Below, in pieces: positions 8,579-17,528 of a stretch of DNA of 64,000 bases. The translations under genes and the position numbers were made by a program. Position 1 is the first letter of the stretch, and every line of letters begins with the position of its first letter. The notes beneath the pieces were generated by a model, which was not told the origin of the DNA, did not search any database, and saw only the letters and a program-made list of their open reading frames with translations. Origin of the DNA: Paractinoplanes brasiliensis (GTDB lineage Bacteria > Actinomycetota > Actinomycetes > Mycobacteriales > Micromonosporaceae); NCBI RefSeq assembly GCF_004362215.1, contig NZ_SNWR01000001.1, positions 248,001-312,000 on the forward strand. Reading direction: 5' to 3'.

Positions 8579-9504
8579 CGCTGCGGCTCCTCGACGGTGA
8601 GGACGGTCTTGCCCGGCAGCTCACCCGCGGCGGCCTGGGCGTGCACCGTGGTCAGCTCGGCCAGGGGCACCCGCTGACCAACTTCGACGCGCAACTCCCC
8701 CGTGCTGACCCGCGCGGCCAGGTCGGCGAGCTGGTCGGCGTCGCTGCGGACGAACAGGTCGATTCCCCGTACGCCGCGCAGCTCGTCGGACGGCGCGGGC
8801 ATCCAGACCGTCGTGTTGACCAGGGCGCCGCCGTCCCGGATCAGCGTCAGCAACGAGGCCAGCTGCTCCGGGGCGACCGGCGCCAGGTTGAGCACCAGGT
8901 CGACCGGCTCGGTCACCGCAGCGGTGTTGTCCCACACCTCGTCGGCGCCCTTGACGCGTTCCGCGCCGTGCGGCCCGGCCACCCCGATCACGTGAGCGCC
9001 GGCCTCCTTGGCCAGCTGAACGGTGTACCCGCCGACTGCTCCCCCGGCGCCGTTGACCAGCACCCGCTGCCCGGCGGTCAGCTTGCCGTGATCGAACAGC
9101 GCCTGCCACGCGGTCAGGCCCACCAGCGGCAGCGCCGCCGCGTCCGCCAGCGGAATGCCCTTCGGCGCCCCCGTCAAAATCTCAGCCGGCGCGATGACGT
9201 ACTCCGCCGCCGCCCCCGTTCCAGCCATCGGCAGGAACCCGATGACCTCATCACCGACCGCGAAGTCCCGCACACCGTCCCCGAGCGCGTCAACCGTCCC
9301 GGCGACGTCGATGCCAGGGGTGTGCGGCAACTCGACCGGGATCGGCCCCTGCATGAAGCCCGCCCGAATGTTGCCGTCGACCCCGTTGAACGACGTCCCC
9401 GCCACGCGGACCCGCACCTGCCCCGCGCCGGGGGTGGGCTGCTCCACGTCCTCGTAACGCAGAACCTCGGGACCGCCGAACTCGTGAAACCGTACTGCCT
9501 TCAT
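8575..9504 (-). CDS. MDR-family NADP-dependent oxidoreductase
   Basis: A 309-residue zinc-independent medium-chain dehydrogenase/quinone reductase. ATG 9504 gives the family N-terminus MKAVRFHEFGGPEVL; longer starts add an unrelated leader. The nucleotide-binding motif is GAGGAVGGYTVQLAKEAG, and AALPLVGLTAWQALF is typical of quinone oxidoreductases. No structural-zinc Cys cluster is seen. It is translationally coupled to the downstream cupin by a 4-bp overlap. Reduction of a quinone or enone with NADPH is inferred. Confidence 0.85.
   Translation of the reverse strand: MKAVRFHEFGGPEVLRYEDVEQPTPGAGQVRVRVAGTSFNGVDGNIRAGFMQGPIPVELPHTPGIDVAGTVDALGDGVRDFAVGDEVIGFLPMAGTGAAAEYVIAPAEILTGAPKGIPLADAAALPLVGLTAWQALFDHGKLTAGQRVLVNGAGGAVGGYTVQLAKEAGAHVIGVAGPHGAERVKGADEVWDNTAAVTEPVDLVLNLAPVAPEQLASLLTLIRDGGALVNTTVWMPAPSDELRGVRGIDLFVRSDADQLADLAARVSTGELRVEVGQRVPLAELTTVHAQAAAGELPGKTVLTVEEPQR
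8584..8621 (-). repeat. 38-bp direct repeat, copy inside oxidoreductase
   Basis: The coding copy of the repeat, specifying the C-terminal LPGKTVLTVEEP of the MDR oxidoreductase. It matches 8039-8076 at 37 of 38 positions, with the cupin gene between the copies. Confidence 0.85.
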
Positions 9505-9569
9505 TGCCGAACCTGCTTCCGTGAGCACCGTCAAGGCACTCAACATCGCAGGATCCACCGCAGTCATCC

Positions 9570-9586
9570 TGGGCCGAGCTGGCCCA
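9570..9586. other. short perfect hairpin TGGGCC-N5-GGCCCA
   Basis: A 6-bp stem with a 5-nt loop in the 160-bp gap between the kinase-GGDEF stop and the oxidoreductase start, both on the minus strand. It could be the terminator of the upstream gene or an operator of the downstream one. The sequence does not decide. Confidence 0.35.
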
Positions 9587-9667
9587 CCCAGATGATCACC
9601 ACCCGCTTGCAGCGTCCCAGGGCGCCACGGTCGAGTGTGCGGCGCCGGGTCACGTGCAGCCGGCCCG

Positions 9668-12600
9668 TCAGTCCACGGGCTGGTGGCGTACCCGGTCGCG
9701 GCCGGAGCGCTTGGCGTCGTACAGCGCCTGGTCGGCGGTGTCCAGCAGCCTCTGCACCTCGGGGTGCGCGTGTGCCGCCCCGGTTACTCCCACGCTGACC
9801 GTTACCCGCAGCGCGCCGGCCTCGGTCACGATCGGGGCGTCGCCGACAGCGGCGTGCAGCCGCCGGGCCACGATTTCGGCCTGCTGCGCCGACGCTCCGG
9901 TCAGCAGGACAGCGAACTCCTCACCACCGTAGCGGCAGATGATGTCGCCGGCGCGCAGGCAGCGCGACAGCCGATCGGCGACCTCCCGGATGACCTCGTC
10001 GCCCACACCATGCCCGTACGTGTCGTTGATCTTCTTGAAGAAGTCGATGTCGACCATTGCCGCCGCGATCGGCTGCGCGCCGCTTTCCCCCGCGCCGGTC
10101 GTGGCCGTCTCCATGAAGTGCCGCCGGTTGTACAGGCCGGTCAGCCCGTCGCGGGCGGCGAGTTCACCGACCTGCCGGAAGAGCCGGGCATTCTCGTACG
10201 CGGTGATGCCCTGCCCGGCCAGTGTCGCTGCGATCCGGGCCGTGCTGTCGCTGTACACGCCCGCCCGGGAACTGCCGATCAGCAGGACGGCGGCTTGCCT
10301 GCCCCGGCTCAGCAGGGGCAGCGCCATCCACGCCGCGGTCCCGGCGCCGAGGCGACCGGCGACCAGGTCGGGTTCCGCCCCGCACAACGGTTCGCTGAGG
10401 CGGAGCAGCCGCCGCACCGAGCCGGATTCCGCGAGCATGGCGCCGGCGTCGATCCCGCCCAGGGCCGACACCGAGCCGTTCTCGTCCTGGAGCAGCAGGG
10501 ACCAGCTGTCGACCGGCGCCACCCGGCCGATCATGGCGATCATGCGGCGGAGGACTTCTTCCGGGTCGAGCGTGCCGCCGACCTCGACGATGGCCAGCCG
10601 GAGCGTCTCCGCGAGGTCGCGTTCGCGCTGAGCCGTTCGGATGTCCGCCTCCAGCTGCGCGGCGCGCGCGGTCTCGAAGGTGACCGCCACGTGGTGGGTG
10701 ATAGCGGACAGAATTTCCACGTCGTCGGCGGTGAAGATTCCCCGGGCCACCCGGCTGTCCAGGTAGACCACGCCCAGCAGCCGCTCCCGCAGGCACACCG
10801 GGGCGGCGATGATGCTGCGCAGCCCGTGCACGAGGGTGCTTTGCGAGCCCAGTGCGGCGCCCTGGTCGCTCCCGGTCACGACCAGCGCGGTGGCGGTGTC
10901 CCGTACCCGCTGCACCAGGCTCGCGCCGTAGCCGGTCAGGGTCTCCAGGTCCTGGTGGTCCGCATCGCGCCCGAGGAAGGGCAGCAGTTCGCCGGTCGCC
11001 TCGTCGGCCAGGAAGAGGAAGGCCCGCTCCCCTGCCAGGATCTTGAGGGTTTCGTCCAGCGCGACCCGGCACACCTGACGCGGTTCGAGGACCGCGGACG
11101 CCGCGAGGCTGATCTGATAGACAGCCTCCAACCGGCGCACGTTCGAGGTGATGTTCCCGGCCGGATGGCGGTGCGAGCGCATGGTCCGGCCCGCCACCGT
11201 GCCGGCCGCGGTCAGCCCGAACTCCTCGCGGGCCCAACGCGCCCGGGTACGCCAGCCGTACTCGTCGGCGAGTGCCAGCGCCTGCTCGGCCTGGCGGCGG
11301 GCCTCGTGCGGCCGGCCGAGCGCGGTCAGCGCGCGGGCGCGTACCCGGGCTGCCTCGTAGTCGACCAGGACCGAACGGTGACCCGTAGCCGAGGCGGCGA
11401 GTGGGGCGAGGCGGCGCAATGCACCCTCGGGCCGGCCGTTCAGCTGATCCAGCCATGCCTCGGCCACCGTGGCGTAGGCCTCGTAGAGGGAGCCGCGGGC
11501 CACCCGCCGGAGCTCGGCCACCGCCGACGCCGTGGCCGCGAGCCTGGCCGGACCGTCCGAGGCGGCCTGCCCCAGCCGCCCGTACGCCTGAAATATCCAG
11601 AAGCTGCGCTGGATGGCGAAGACCCGGCGCGGTCCTACTCCGATCGCCTTGAAGGCGGCGACCGCCTCCTCGAAGGACTCCCCGAGGTCGCCCTGCTCGA
11701 CGGCCACCTGTGTCGCCGTAAGCGCGTAGTTGACCTGAAGTGCGAGGTTGCCGGGCTCGGTGGCGGCGAATTCGCGCACGTCGTGCAGACGCTTCGCGGC
11801 CTCCGCGGGATCGCCGGCGAGCGCCGCGACGCTGGCGCCCAGGGCCATGGCCGGGTTGCCGAAGGACGCGGCCGAGACCCTTCGCAGCGCCGACCCGTAC
11901 CACCGGGTGGCCTCGGCGAGCTCGCCGCGCAGCACCTCCAGCAGACCCAGCGACGAGGCCATCAGCAAATAGTCCGACGAAGGCAGCCACTGGCCGTGCG
12001 CGGTCAGGGCCGCCCGGAACAACTCGCCGGTTCTCTCGTGCGGGTTCTGCATACCGTCGGTGGCCAGCGCCCGCATGAGGTGAATGTTCGCGATCATCGT
12101 CGGATCGCCCAGCGCCTCGGCCTCCGCCAGCGCTTCGGCGAAGAGCCGGGCACCGCGTTTCGCCCGGCCGGTCGTCTCCGCCGTCATAGCCGCGCTTGCC
12201 TTCGCCAGGATGTTCTCGCGAGCTGTGCCGAGCCGGACGGCCAGCGGCGCCACCCGCATCCCCAGCATGGCGGACTCGGGCAGGCGCAGCGCATAGGCCG
12301 CGCTCTGCGACATCGCCCGGAGCAGGAGAACCTCGACCTGATCGCGGTCGCGGAGGTGCCCCGAGGAGAGCCGCAGCCGGCCGGGCAGCAGGGAGAGCAA
12401 ACGGGCGCGCGCCATCTGCCCCAGCGACGTCAGCGCCAGGACGGCCGGGTTCGCGGGCACCTGGCGGTCGATCTCGTCGAGGCCCCGGCGGGCCATCTCC
12501 ATCGCCCGCGAGCCGTCCCACTGCGTGTGGTACGACTCGGTCAGGTGGGCGAACAGGATGCCGCGCCGGTTCGGGTCCGGCTCCTTGTCCAGCGCTCGCT

Positions 12601-14896
12601 GCGCCTGCGCCTGTGCGATCTCGTGCTGGCCGACACGGCTCGCGGCCAGCCCGAACGACGCGTGGAACGCCGCGTCCGGTTCGATGCCCGCGCGCGTGGC
12701 GGCCTCCTCGGCCCGCTCGAAGTAGAAACAGGCCTGGGCGGAGTCGTACTCGGCGAGGGCACGCCGCCCGGCGGCCGCGGCGGCACGGAACAGCCTGTAC
12801 GGCTCACGGCCGGTCTCGCCGTGGAGGTAGTGGTGAGCAACCGTGTAGACGTCCACCGTGTCCGCCGGCGCGGTCTGCTCGATCGTCTCCGCGATGAGCT
12901 GGTGCAGCCCGCGGCGCTCGGCCGGGTCCAGCCGGTCGAGCAACGCCTGCCTGATCCGCTCGTGCGGGAAGGCGTAGCGGGAGCCGACCGGCTCGACCAA
13001 CCGCAGCGCGAGGGCTTCGGCGAGCGCGTGCGGCATGTTCCCGTCCGCGCCGGCGGCTCGCCGGCCGAGCACCTCGGCGACGAGCTCGGGCGCGAACCGG
13101 GCGCCGATCGCCGCCGCCACGACCAGTGGCTCCTGCGCCTGAGGGCTGAGCTGCCCGACGCGGCGCAGCATGAGGTCGAGAAGGTCGGCCGGCAGGCGCA
13201 GGTCGTCGAGGCCGGCCTGGTCGACCACCCAGCCACCCCATGAGGGCAGCAGGACACCGGCCTCCAACGCCCTCCGGACGTACTCGACCACGGCCAGCGG
13301 GTTGCCGTCGCTGAGCGAGATGAGACGGTCGGTCAGCGACGGCGGCGCCGCACCCCCGCCGAGCGTCGCGGCGATCAGCGCGGCGACCTCGTCGGGCCCG
13401 AGCGGTCCCAGGGTGATGTGGGTACGCAGCCCCAGCCCGAGCGCCGCAGCGATCGCGCCGTCATCGTCGTCGCGCGCGGTCACCAGGACGAGCAACCGGG
13501 CAGCCGGCGCGGCGACCGCAAGCCTGCCTACGACGTTCAGGGTGGCCGGATCCCACCATTGCGCGTGCCGCAGGTGCAGCAGCGCACCCCCGCTCGCCGT
13601 CGCCAGCCCGGTCAGGAAGACGGCGACGATCTCGGCGACCCGGTCCTGGTCCAGATCCGCCTGACGACCGTTCACCGGCCGGCCGGGCAGCAGCCCTCCG
13701 AGTGCGGGCACAAGCTGAGTCAGCAGCGCCGACGCCGACCCGGCAGCCTCGCTGATCGTGGCGATCGCCGCGGCGCGCCGCGGTTCGGGCAGGGCGGCGA
13801 CCGCGGCGACGTACCGGTCGACAGCCTCGATCAGCGGTCCCAGTGGAGTCCGGCCCTCGGCCGTCGCGGCGCCTTCGAGCACCGGGTGGTCCGTGGCGAT
13901 CCGATGGGCCAGTTCGGCGGCGAGCCGAGCTTTGCCCAGTCCGGCGCCACCGGTGACCAGCACCGCGCCGCCGCTGCCGTCGGTGGCCTTCTCCCAGCAG
14001 GACAACAGCTCGGCCCGGGGCCCGGCGCGGCCCACCACCAGCGGAGCCCGGTCCGGTTTGTGGGTCTCGTCGCCGCCGGCCAGCCGGGCCAGGTCGCGGC
14101 GCGCCTCCTCGGCCGAGGCGTACCGGTCGTCGGGGTCCTTCGCCATCAGCCGCCTGATCACCGCGGCCAGTTCGGCGCTCACCTCGGGCCGGCTCTCGCG
14201 GACGTCCGGCACCGGCGCCGTCAGGTGCAGGCGCATCAACTCGCCGGTGTCGCCGCCCCGGAACGGCGGCGCCCCGCTGAGGCACTCGAAGAGCACCACG
14301 CCGAGCGCATAGAGGTCGGCCCGGCCGTCCACCGGACGGCGCAGCAGACCGGTCTGCTCGGGAGCGCTGTAGAGGAAGGTGCCCGCGGCGTCGTCACCGG
14401 CACGAGCACCGGCGCGAGCCGCCAGCCCGAGGTCGATCAGCCAGGCCCGGCCATCCGCCCGGACCAGGATGTTGTCCGGCTTCACGTCCCGATGCACCAG
14501 ACCCGCCCGGTGGGCCACCCCGAGCACGTCGACTATCTGGGCGCCGAGCTCGGCCGTCCGGGGCCCGTCGTACCGGCGTTCCCGGATCACCTGGCCGAGC
14601 GGACGCCCGTCGATCAGCTGCATGACGATGTAGGGCCGCCCGTTCGCAGTGCCGACCTCGTGGACGGCTGGCAGGCCGGGATGACGCAGACTGGCCGAGA
14701 GAGCGGCCTCCCGGACGAAGGCGGCCGCCTCTTCCGAGCCGGCCTCCGCGATCACGACCTTGACGGCGACCTCGTGCCCGTTCCGGTCGGCACGATGAAC
14801 CACCGAGCCGGCCCCGCGCCCCAACTCGCCGAGCAGCCGGAGCCCAGGGAAAGGCTCCGGTGGCGACACGGAGACCGAACCGGGCTGTGTACTCAC
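9668..14896 (-). CDS. Ser/Thr kinase-STAND ATPase-GAF-GGDEF fusion sensor
   Basis: A 1742-residue multidomain protein from GTG 14896. Residues about 10-280 are a Pkn-type kinase (glycine loop GELGRGAGSVV, VAVK lysine, HRDVKPDN near 132, and DLG in place of DFG). A STAND/AAA ATPase follows (Walker A GGAGLGKA near 315), then about 600 residues of TPR-like helices, two GAF-like domains (about 1240-1420 and 1440-1570) and a C-terminal GGDEF domain. The active site is RYGGEEF (about 1656), with an RAGD inhibitory site five residues before it. The likely job is coupling a stimulus or phosphorylation to c-di-GMP synthesis. The ATPase Walker B region reads LLHLRHAQWWD rather than the usual acidic version and may be degenerate. 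A recognisable EAL domain is absent. Confidence 0.9.
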   Translation of the reverse strand: MSTQPGSVSVSPPEPFPGLRLLGELGRGAGSVVHRADRNGHEVAVKVVIAEAGSEEAAAFVREAALSASLRHPGLPAVHEVGTANGRPYIVMQLIDGRPLGQVIRERRYDGPRTAELGAQIVDVLGVAHRAGLVHRDVKPDNILVRADGRAWLIDLGLAARAGARAGDDAAGTFLYSAPEQTGLLRRPVDGRADLYALGVVLFECLSGAPPFRGGDTGELMRLHLTAPVPDVRESRPEVSAELAAVIRRLMAKDPDDRYASAEEARRDLARLAGGDETHKPDRAPLVVGRAGPRAELLSCWEKATDGSGGAVLVTGGAGLGKARLAAELAHRIATDHPVLEGAATAEGRTPLGPLIEAVDRYVAAVAALPEPRRAAAIATISEAAGSASALLTQLVPALGGLLPGRPVNGRQADLDQDRVAEIVAVFLTGLATASGGALLHLRHAQWWDPATLNVVGRLAVAAPAARLLVLVTARDDDDGAIAAALGLGLRTHITLGPLGPDEVAALIAATLGGGAAPPSLTDRLISLSDGNPLAVVEYVRRALEAGVLLPSWGGWVVDQAGLDDLRLPADLLDLMLRRVGQLSPQAQEPLVVAAAIGARFAPELVAEVLGRRAAGADGNMPHALAEALALRLVEPVGSRYAFPHERIRQALLDRLDPAERRGLHQLIAETIEQTAPADTVDVYTVAHHYLHGETGREPYRLFRAAAAAGRRALAEYDSAQACFYFERAEEAATRAGIEPDAAFHASFGLAASRVGQHEIAQAQAQRALDKEPDPNRRGILFAHLTESYHTQWDGSRAMEMARRGLDEIDRQVPANPAVLALTSLGQMARARLLSLLPGRLRLSSGHLRDRDQVEVLLLRAMSQSAAYALRLPESAMLGMRVAPLAVRLGTARENILAKASAAMTAETTGRAKRGARLFAEALAEAEALGDPTMIANIHLMRALATDGMQNPHERTGELFRAALTAHGQWLPSSDYLLMASSLGLLEVLRGELAEATRWYGSALRRVSAASFGNPAMALGASVAALAGDPAEAAKRLHDVREFAATEPGNLALQVNYALTATQVAVEQGDLGESFEEAVAAFKAIGVGPRRVFAIQRSFWIFQAYGRLGQAASDGPARLAATASAVAELRRVARGSLYEAYATVAEAWLDQLNGRPEGALRRLAPLAASATGHRSVLVDYEAARVRARALTALGRPHEARRQAEQALALADEYGWRTRARWAREEFGLTAAGTVAGRTMRSHRHPAGNITSNVRRLEAVYQISLAASAVLEPRQVCRVALDETLKILAGERAFLFLADEATGELLPFLGRDADHQDLETLTGYGASLVQRVRDTATALVVTGSDQGAALGSQSTLVHGLRSIIAAPVCLRERLLGVVYLDSRVARGIFTADDVEILSAITHHVAVTFETARAAQLEADIRTAQRERDLAETLRLAIVEVGGTLDPEEVLRRMIAMIGRVAPVDSWSLLLQDENGSVSALGGIDAGAMLAESGSVRRLLRLSEPLCGAEPDLVAGRLGAGTAAWMALPLLSRGRQAAVLLIGSSRAGVYSDSTARIAATLAGQGITAYENARLFRQVGELAARDGLTGLYNRRHFMETATTGAGESGAQPIAAAMVDIDFFKKINDTYGHGVGDEVIREVADRLSRCLRAGDIICRYGGEEFAVLLTGASAQQAEIVARRLHAAVGDAPIVTEAGALRVTVSVGVTGAAHAHPEVQRLLDTADQALYDAKRSGRDRVRHQPVD

Positions 14897-15028
14897 GAAC
14901 CTACTTTCGTCCGCTGAAGCTCGGACATGAGCCTTGCCACCGCCGATCGTGGCGAAGCACCACGCGATCGTCAACGGCGGCCGGGGGCGCCGTCCTCGCA
15001 CGTTCGGTGGGCGACGCCGGGTCGCCTG

Positions 15029-15055
15029 TTGACAACGCGGCGTCGCGGGTAGGGT
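15029..15055 (+). promoter_or_regulatory. candidate promoter of the XRE regulator
   Basis: TTGACA (15029-15034) and TAGGGT (15050-15055) are separated by 15 bp, about 45 bp upstream of GTG 15100. The hexamers match the actinobacterial housekeeping sigma consensus well, but the spacer is short. Confidence 0.4.
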
Positions 15056-15099
15056 GGTCGGCGTCACCGTCCACATGTGTTGGCAAGGCGGAGGTAAGG

Positions 15100-15921
15100 G
15101 TGCCGGTCACAGGCCAACGCGTCGTGCGGCGGGCGTTGGGGCGGCGTTTGACGCGGCTTCGTACGGCGTCCGGGATGAGCCGGCGTGATGTGGTGGAAGC
15201 TCGGCTGGGCATCTCCGAGCCGACGCTGCACCGCATCGAGACGGGCAAGGTGCCGGTCACCGGGGCCAACGTACGGGCGCTCTGCTGGCTTTACGGCGCC
15301 GACCAGAGCATCACCGACGCGCTTGCGGACCTCGCACTGGGGACGTCACAGCAGGAGTGGTGGGACGCCAGCCCGGTGATCCCCGAGTGGTTCAAGCTGT
15401 ACGTCGGGCTGGAGGCGTCCGCGTCCCGGATGTTCGGGTACGACGGCGAGATCGTTCCCGGCGAGTTGCAGACCCCGGAGTACGCGCGAGCCGTCTTCGG
15501 CGCCGAACAGCCGGCCGACACGGAGATTGCCGAGCGCCACATCAACCTCCGCATGCAGCGGCAGAAGACGCTTTTCTCCCGCAACCCACCGATCCGCCTC
15601 GTAACGGTGCTGGGTGAGGGAGCACTGGCCCGGCCGGTCGGCGGCGAACAGGTGATGAAGGGGCAGATCGAGCATCTGCGGCGGTTGTCCCAACAGGACA
15701 CTGTCGACATCCGGGTGCTGCCGTTCTCGGTCGGGGCGCACGCGGCGATGGCCGGCGCTTTCCGGATCCTGGAGTTCGACGACCCGGACGATCCGGACGT
15801 GGTCTACCTCGAGTCCCACGTCGGCGCCCTCTACCTGGAGGAGCAGGTCGAGGTCGACGAGTACCGGCGTATCTTCGACCTCATCACCAAGGATTCCGTG
15901 CCGGTCGGAGAGTTCCGCTGA
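15100..15921 (+). CDS. XRE-family regulator with DUF5753 domain
   Basis: A 273-residue regulator. GTG 15100 has GGAGG five bases upstream. Residues about 8-60 form a helix-turn-helix (LTRLRTASGMSRRDVVEARLGISEPTLHRIETGK). The rest is the DUF5753 ligand or partner domain (IPEWFKLYVGLEASASRMFGYDGEIVPGELQTPEYARA). This family is abundant in Streptomyces and Actinoplanes, commonly next to a DUF397 gene, with roles in development and antibiotic regulation. Here the DUF397 gene is convergent instead of co-directional. Confidence 0.9.
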   Translation: MPVTGQRVVRRALGRRLTRLRTASGMSRRDVVEARLGISEPTLHRIETGKVPVTGANVRALCWLYGADQSITDALADLALGTSQQEWWDASPVIPEWFKLYVGLEASASRMFGYDGEIVPGELQTPEYARAVFGAEQPADTEIAERHINLRMQRQKTLFSRNPPIRLVTVLGEGALARPVGGEQVMKGQIEHLRRLSQQDTVDIRVLPFSVGAHAAMAGAFRILEFDDPDDPDVVYLESHVGALYLEEQVEVDEYRRIFDLITKDSVPVGEFR

Positions 15922-15925
15922 CGAC

Positions 15926-15958
15926 CTGATGGGCGGCGCGGAGGTCCGCCGCGGTCAG
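15926..15958. terminator. candidate bidirectional terminator
   Basis: CTGA-tgg-GCGGCG pairs with CGCCGC-gg-TCAG around an 8-nt loop. It sits exactly between the convergent XRE and DUF397 stops and overlaps the latter. Confidence 0.45.
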
Positions 15959-16161
15959 TCGCTCAGGAGTTGGTCGAACTCGCCGCGCTTCGCTCCGAAC
16001 AGGAACGAGTCCCATTCCTCGACCGTGAAAACCACGGTGCCGGCCTCGCGTGCCTTGCTGTTGCGGACCTCGATGAGGCCGTCCTGACGGCGGGCCTCGA
16101 CGCAACTGCCTCCGTTACCTGTCGACCTGCTGGAAATGATCCAGCCGGTTTCGCTGCTCAT
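15955..16161 (-). CDS. DUF397 domain protein
   Basis: A 68-residue protein. ATG 16161 has GGAGGGG upstream. It shows the complete DUF397 pattern: WIISSRSTGNGGSCVEA, an IEVRNSK segment and FTVEEWDSFLFGAKRGEFD. DUF397 proteins are small partners of DUF5753 regulators, proposed to act as toxin-antitoxin-like or anti-regulator pairs. The neighbouring regulator is encoded tail-to-tail, 33 bp away. Confidence 0.85.
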   Translation of the reverse strand: MSSETGWIISSRSTGNGGSCVEARRQDGLIEVRNSKAREAGTVVFTVEEWDSFLFGAKRGEFDQLLSD

Positions 16162-16471
16162 CAGTGCCCCTCCCCACGGAGTTGCTTACTGTGCGTGATC
16201 AGCCTGCCACCGATCTCGCGGCCCCCTCGTAGCTTTCTGACGTGCAGGAGCGGGAATTCGCGACCAAGGGCGATTCTTTCACCACGAAAGTGCACGCACC
16301 TAGAGTAGCCGAAACCCGCTTTCGATGCATCACATCGCCGTGACAGTTGTCCCCGTGAAATCTTGCACGTGCCTCGAACGGCTGCCATGATTCGTCTGTG
16401 GCGCTCGGCGATGCCTCGCCGTCGACTCGACAGCTCCCCGCTGGTCCGCCGCAGCTCTGAGAGGACGGCCT

Positions 16472-17398
16472 ATGCGGATCCTCGATCCTGCCGCCGCCGA
16501 AACAGGCGGTGTAATGCCAGATGACGCTCAGCTGCGGACCGAGTCCGAAACCGCCCGCCTCCGGGCCCGCATCGATCAGCTGGCGGCGCACGTCCAGAAA
16601 CTGGAGCAGGAGCGCGCCTCGCTGCAGTGGCTGGCCGGCCACGACGAGCTCACCGGACTCGCCAACCGCCGCCTCTTCCACGCGCTCGCGCCGGGCCGGC
16701 TGCGCGACGACGACTGCTCGTCGGCCGTCGTGATCCTCGACCTCAACGGTTTCAAGCCGATCAACGACACGTATGGGCACGAGGCCGGCGACGAGGTCCT
16801 CTGCGTGGTCGCCCGGCGCATGGCCGACTGCCTCGGCGATCATCTGGTGGCCCGGTTCGGCGGTGACGAGTTCGCCGCGCTGCCGCGTGCCCCGCACGCC
16901 GACGTCCCGGAGGCGTGGTGGCGGGAGGTGGCGGGCTCGCTGAGCGCCGCTATCGCACCCCCGATCGACGTGCAGGGCCACACCCTGTCCGTCACCGCCT
17001 CGATCGGTGTCGTGCCGGCCGGGCGCTCCGCCGACCTTCCCGACCTGCTGCGCCGGGCCGACCAGGCGATGTTCGGCGCCAAGCGGCACGCGTACACCAC
17101 CAACCAGGTCGGTATCACCTGGGTCGTGTCCACGGAGAGCGGCGACCACATCGAGACGTACGAGCCGGCCGCGATCCCGGGCTCGACCGCCTCGGGACCC
17201 GCGGTGGGGTGCCGGCCGGGCGACCCTGTGTGGGTGCACCGCAGTGGCGTCCGCCGGGCGGGAGTGGTCGAGAGCGCCTGCGAATGGGCCGCCCTGGTCC
17301 GCTACCGCTGTCTGAACGGCGCGGGCACGATGGTCGACACGATCCCCACGCACTGTCTTACGGTGCGGGCCGAGGCCGATCCGTACCTCGACCGGTGA
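16472..17398 (+). CDS. diguanylate cyclase (GGDEF)
   Basis: A 308-residue protein that makes c-di-GMP. An N-terminal coiled coil (about residues 20-50) precedes the GGDEF domain (about 58-200): HDELTGLANRR, DLNGFKPINDTYGHEAGD and the active site RFGGDEF. The RxxD inhibitory site is absent (LGDH occupies that position), so product inhibition may be lost. The last 80-90 residues form an unrecognised domain (PGDPVWVHRSGVRRAGVVESA). ATG 16472 has GAGAGG seven bases upstream; ATG 16514 is an alternative. Confidence 0.88.
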   Translation: MRILDPAAAETGGVMPDDAQLRTESETARLRARIDQLAAHVQKLEQERASLQWLAGHDELTGLANRRLFHALAPGRLRDDDCSSAVVILDLNGFKPINDTYGHEAGDEVLCVVARRMADCLGDHLVARFGGDEFAALPRAPHADVPEAWWREVAGSLSAAIAPPIDVQGHTLSVTASIGVVPAGRSADLPDLLRRADQAMFGAKRHAYTTNQVGITWVVSTESGDHIETYEPAAIPGSTASGPAVGCRPGDPVWVHRSGVRRAGVVESACEWAALVRYRCLNGAGTMVDTIPTHCLTVRAEADPYLDR

Positions 17399-17528
17399 AC
17401 GCCCGAGCCGAGGGCCACCGCAGCAGATCCAGCCGCCGCCACGGTTGACCCGGCCCGCGGCCACAGGAGCCGACCCCGCCGCACGAGGGCCAACCGCCGC
17501 CACGCGAGGCCCCGGCCAAGCTTCCCCG

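Noticed and set aside
9635..13243. 1202-codon open frame on the plus strand, antisense to the kinase-GGDEF gene
   Set aside because: It is a high-GC shadow of the real minus-strand gene, with no domain signature and low-complexity Arg/Gly/Pro/Gln composition.
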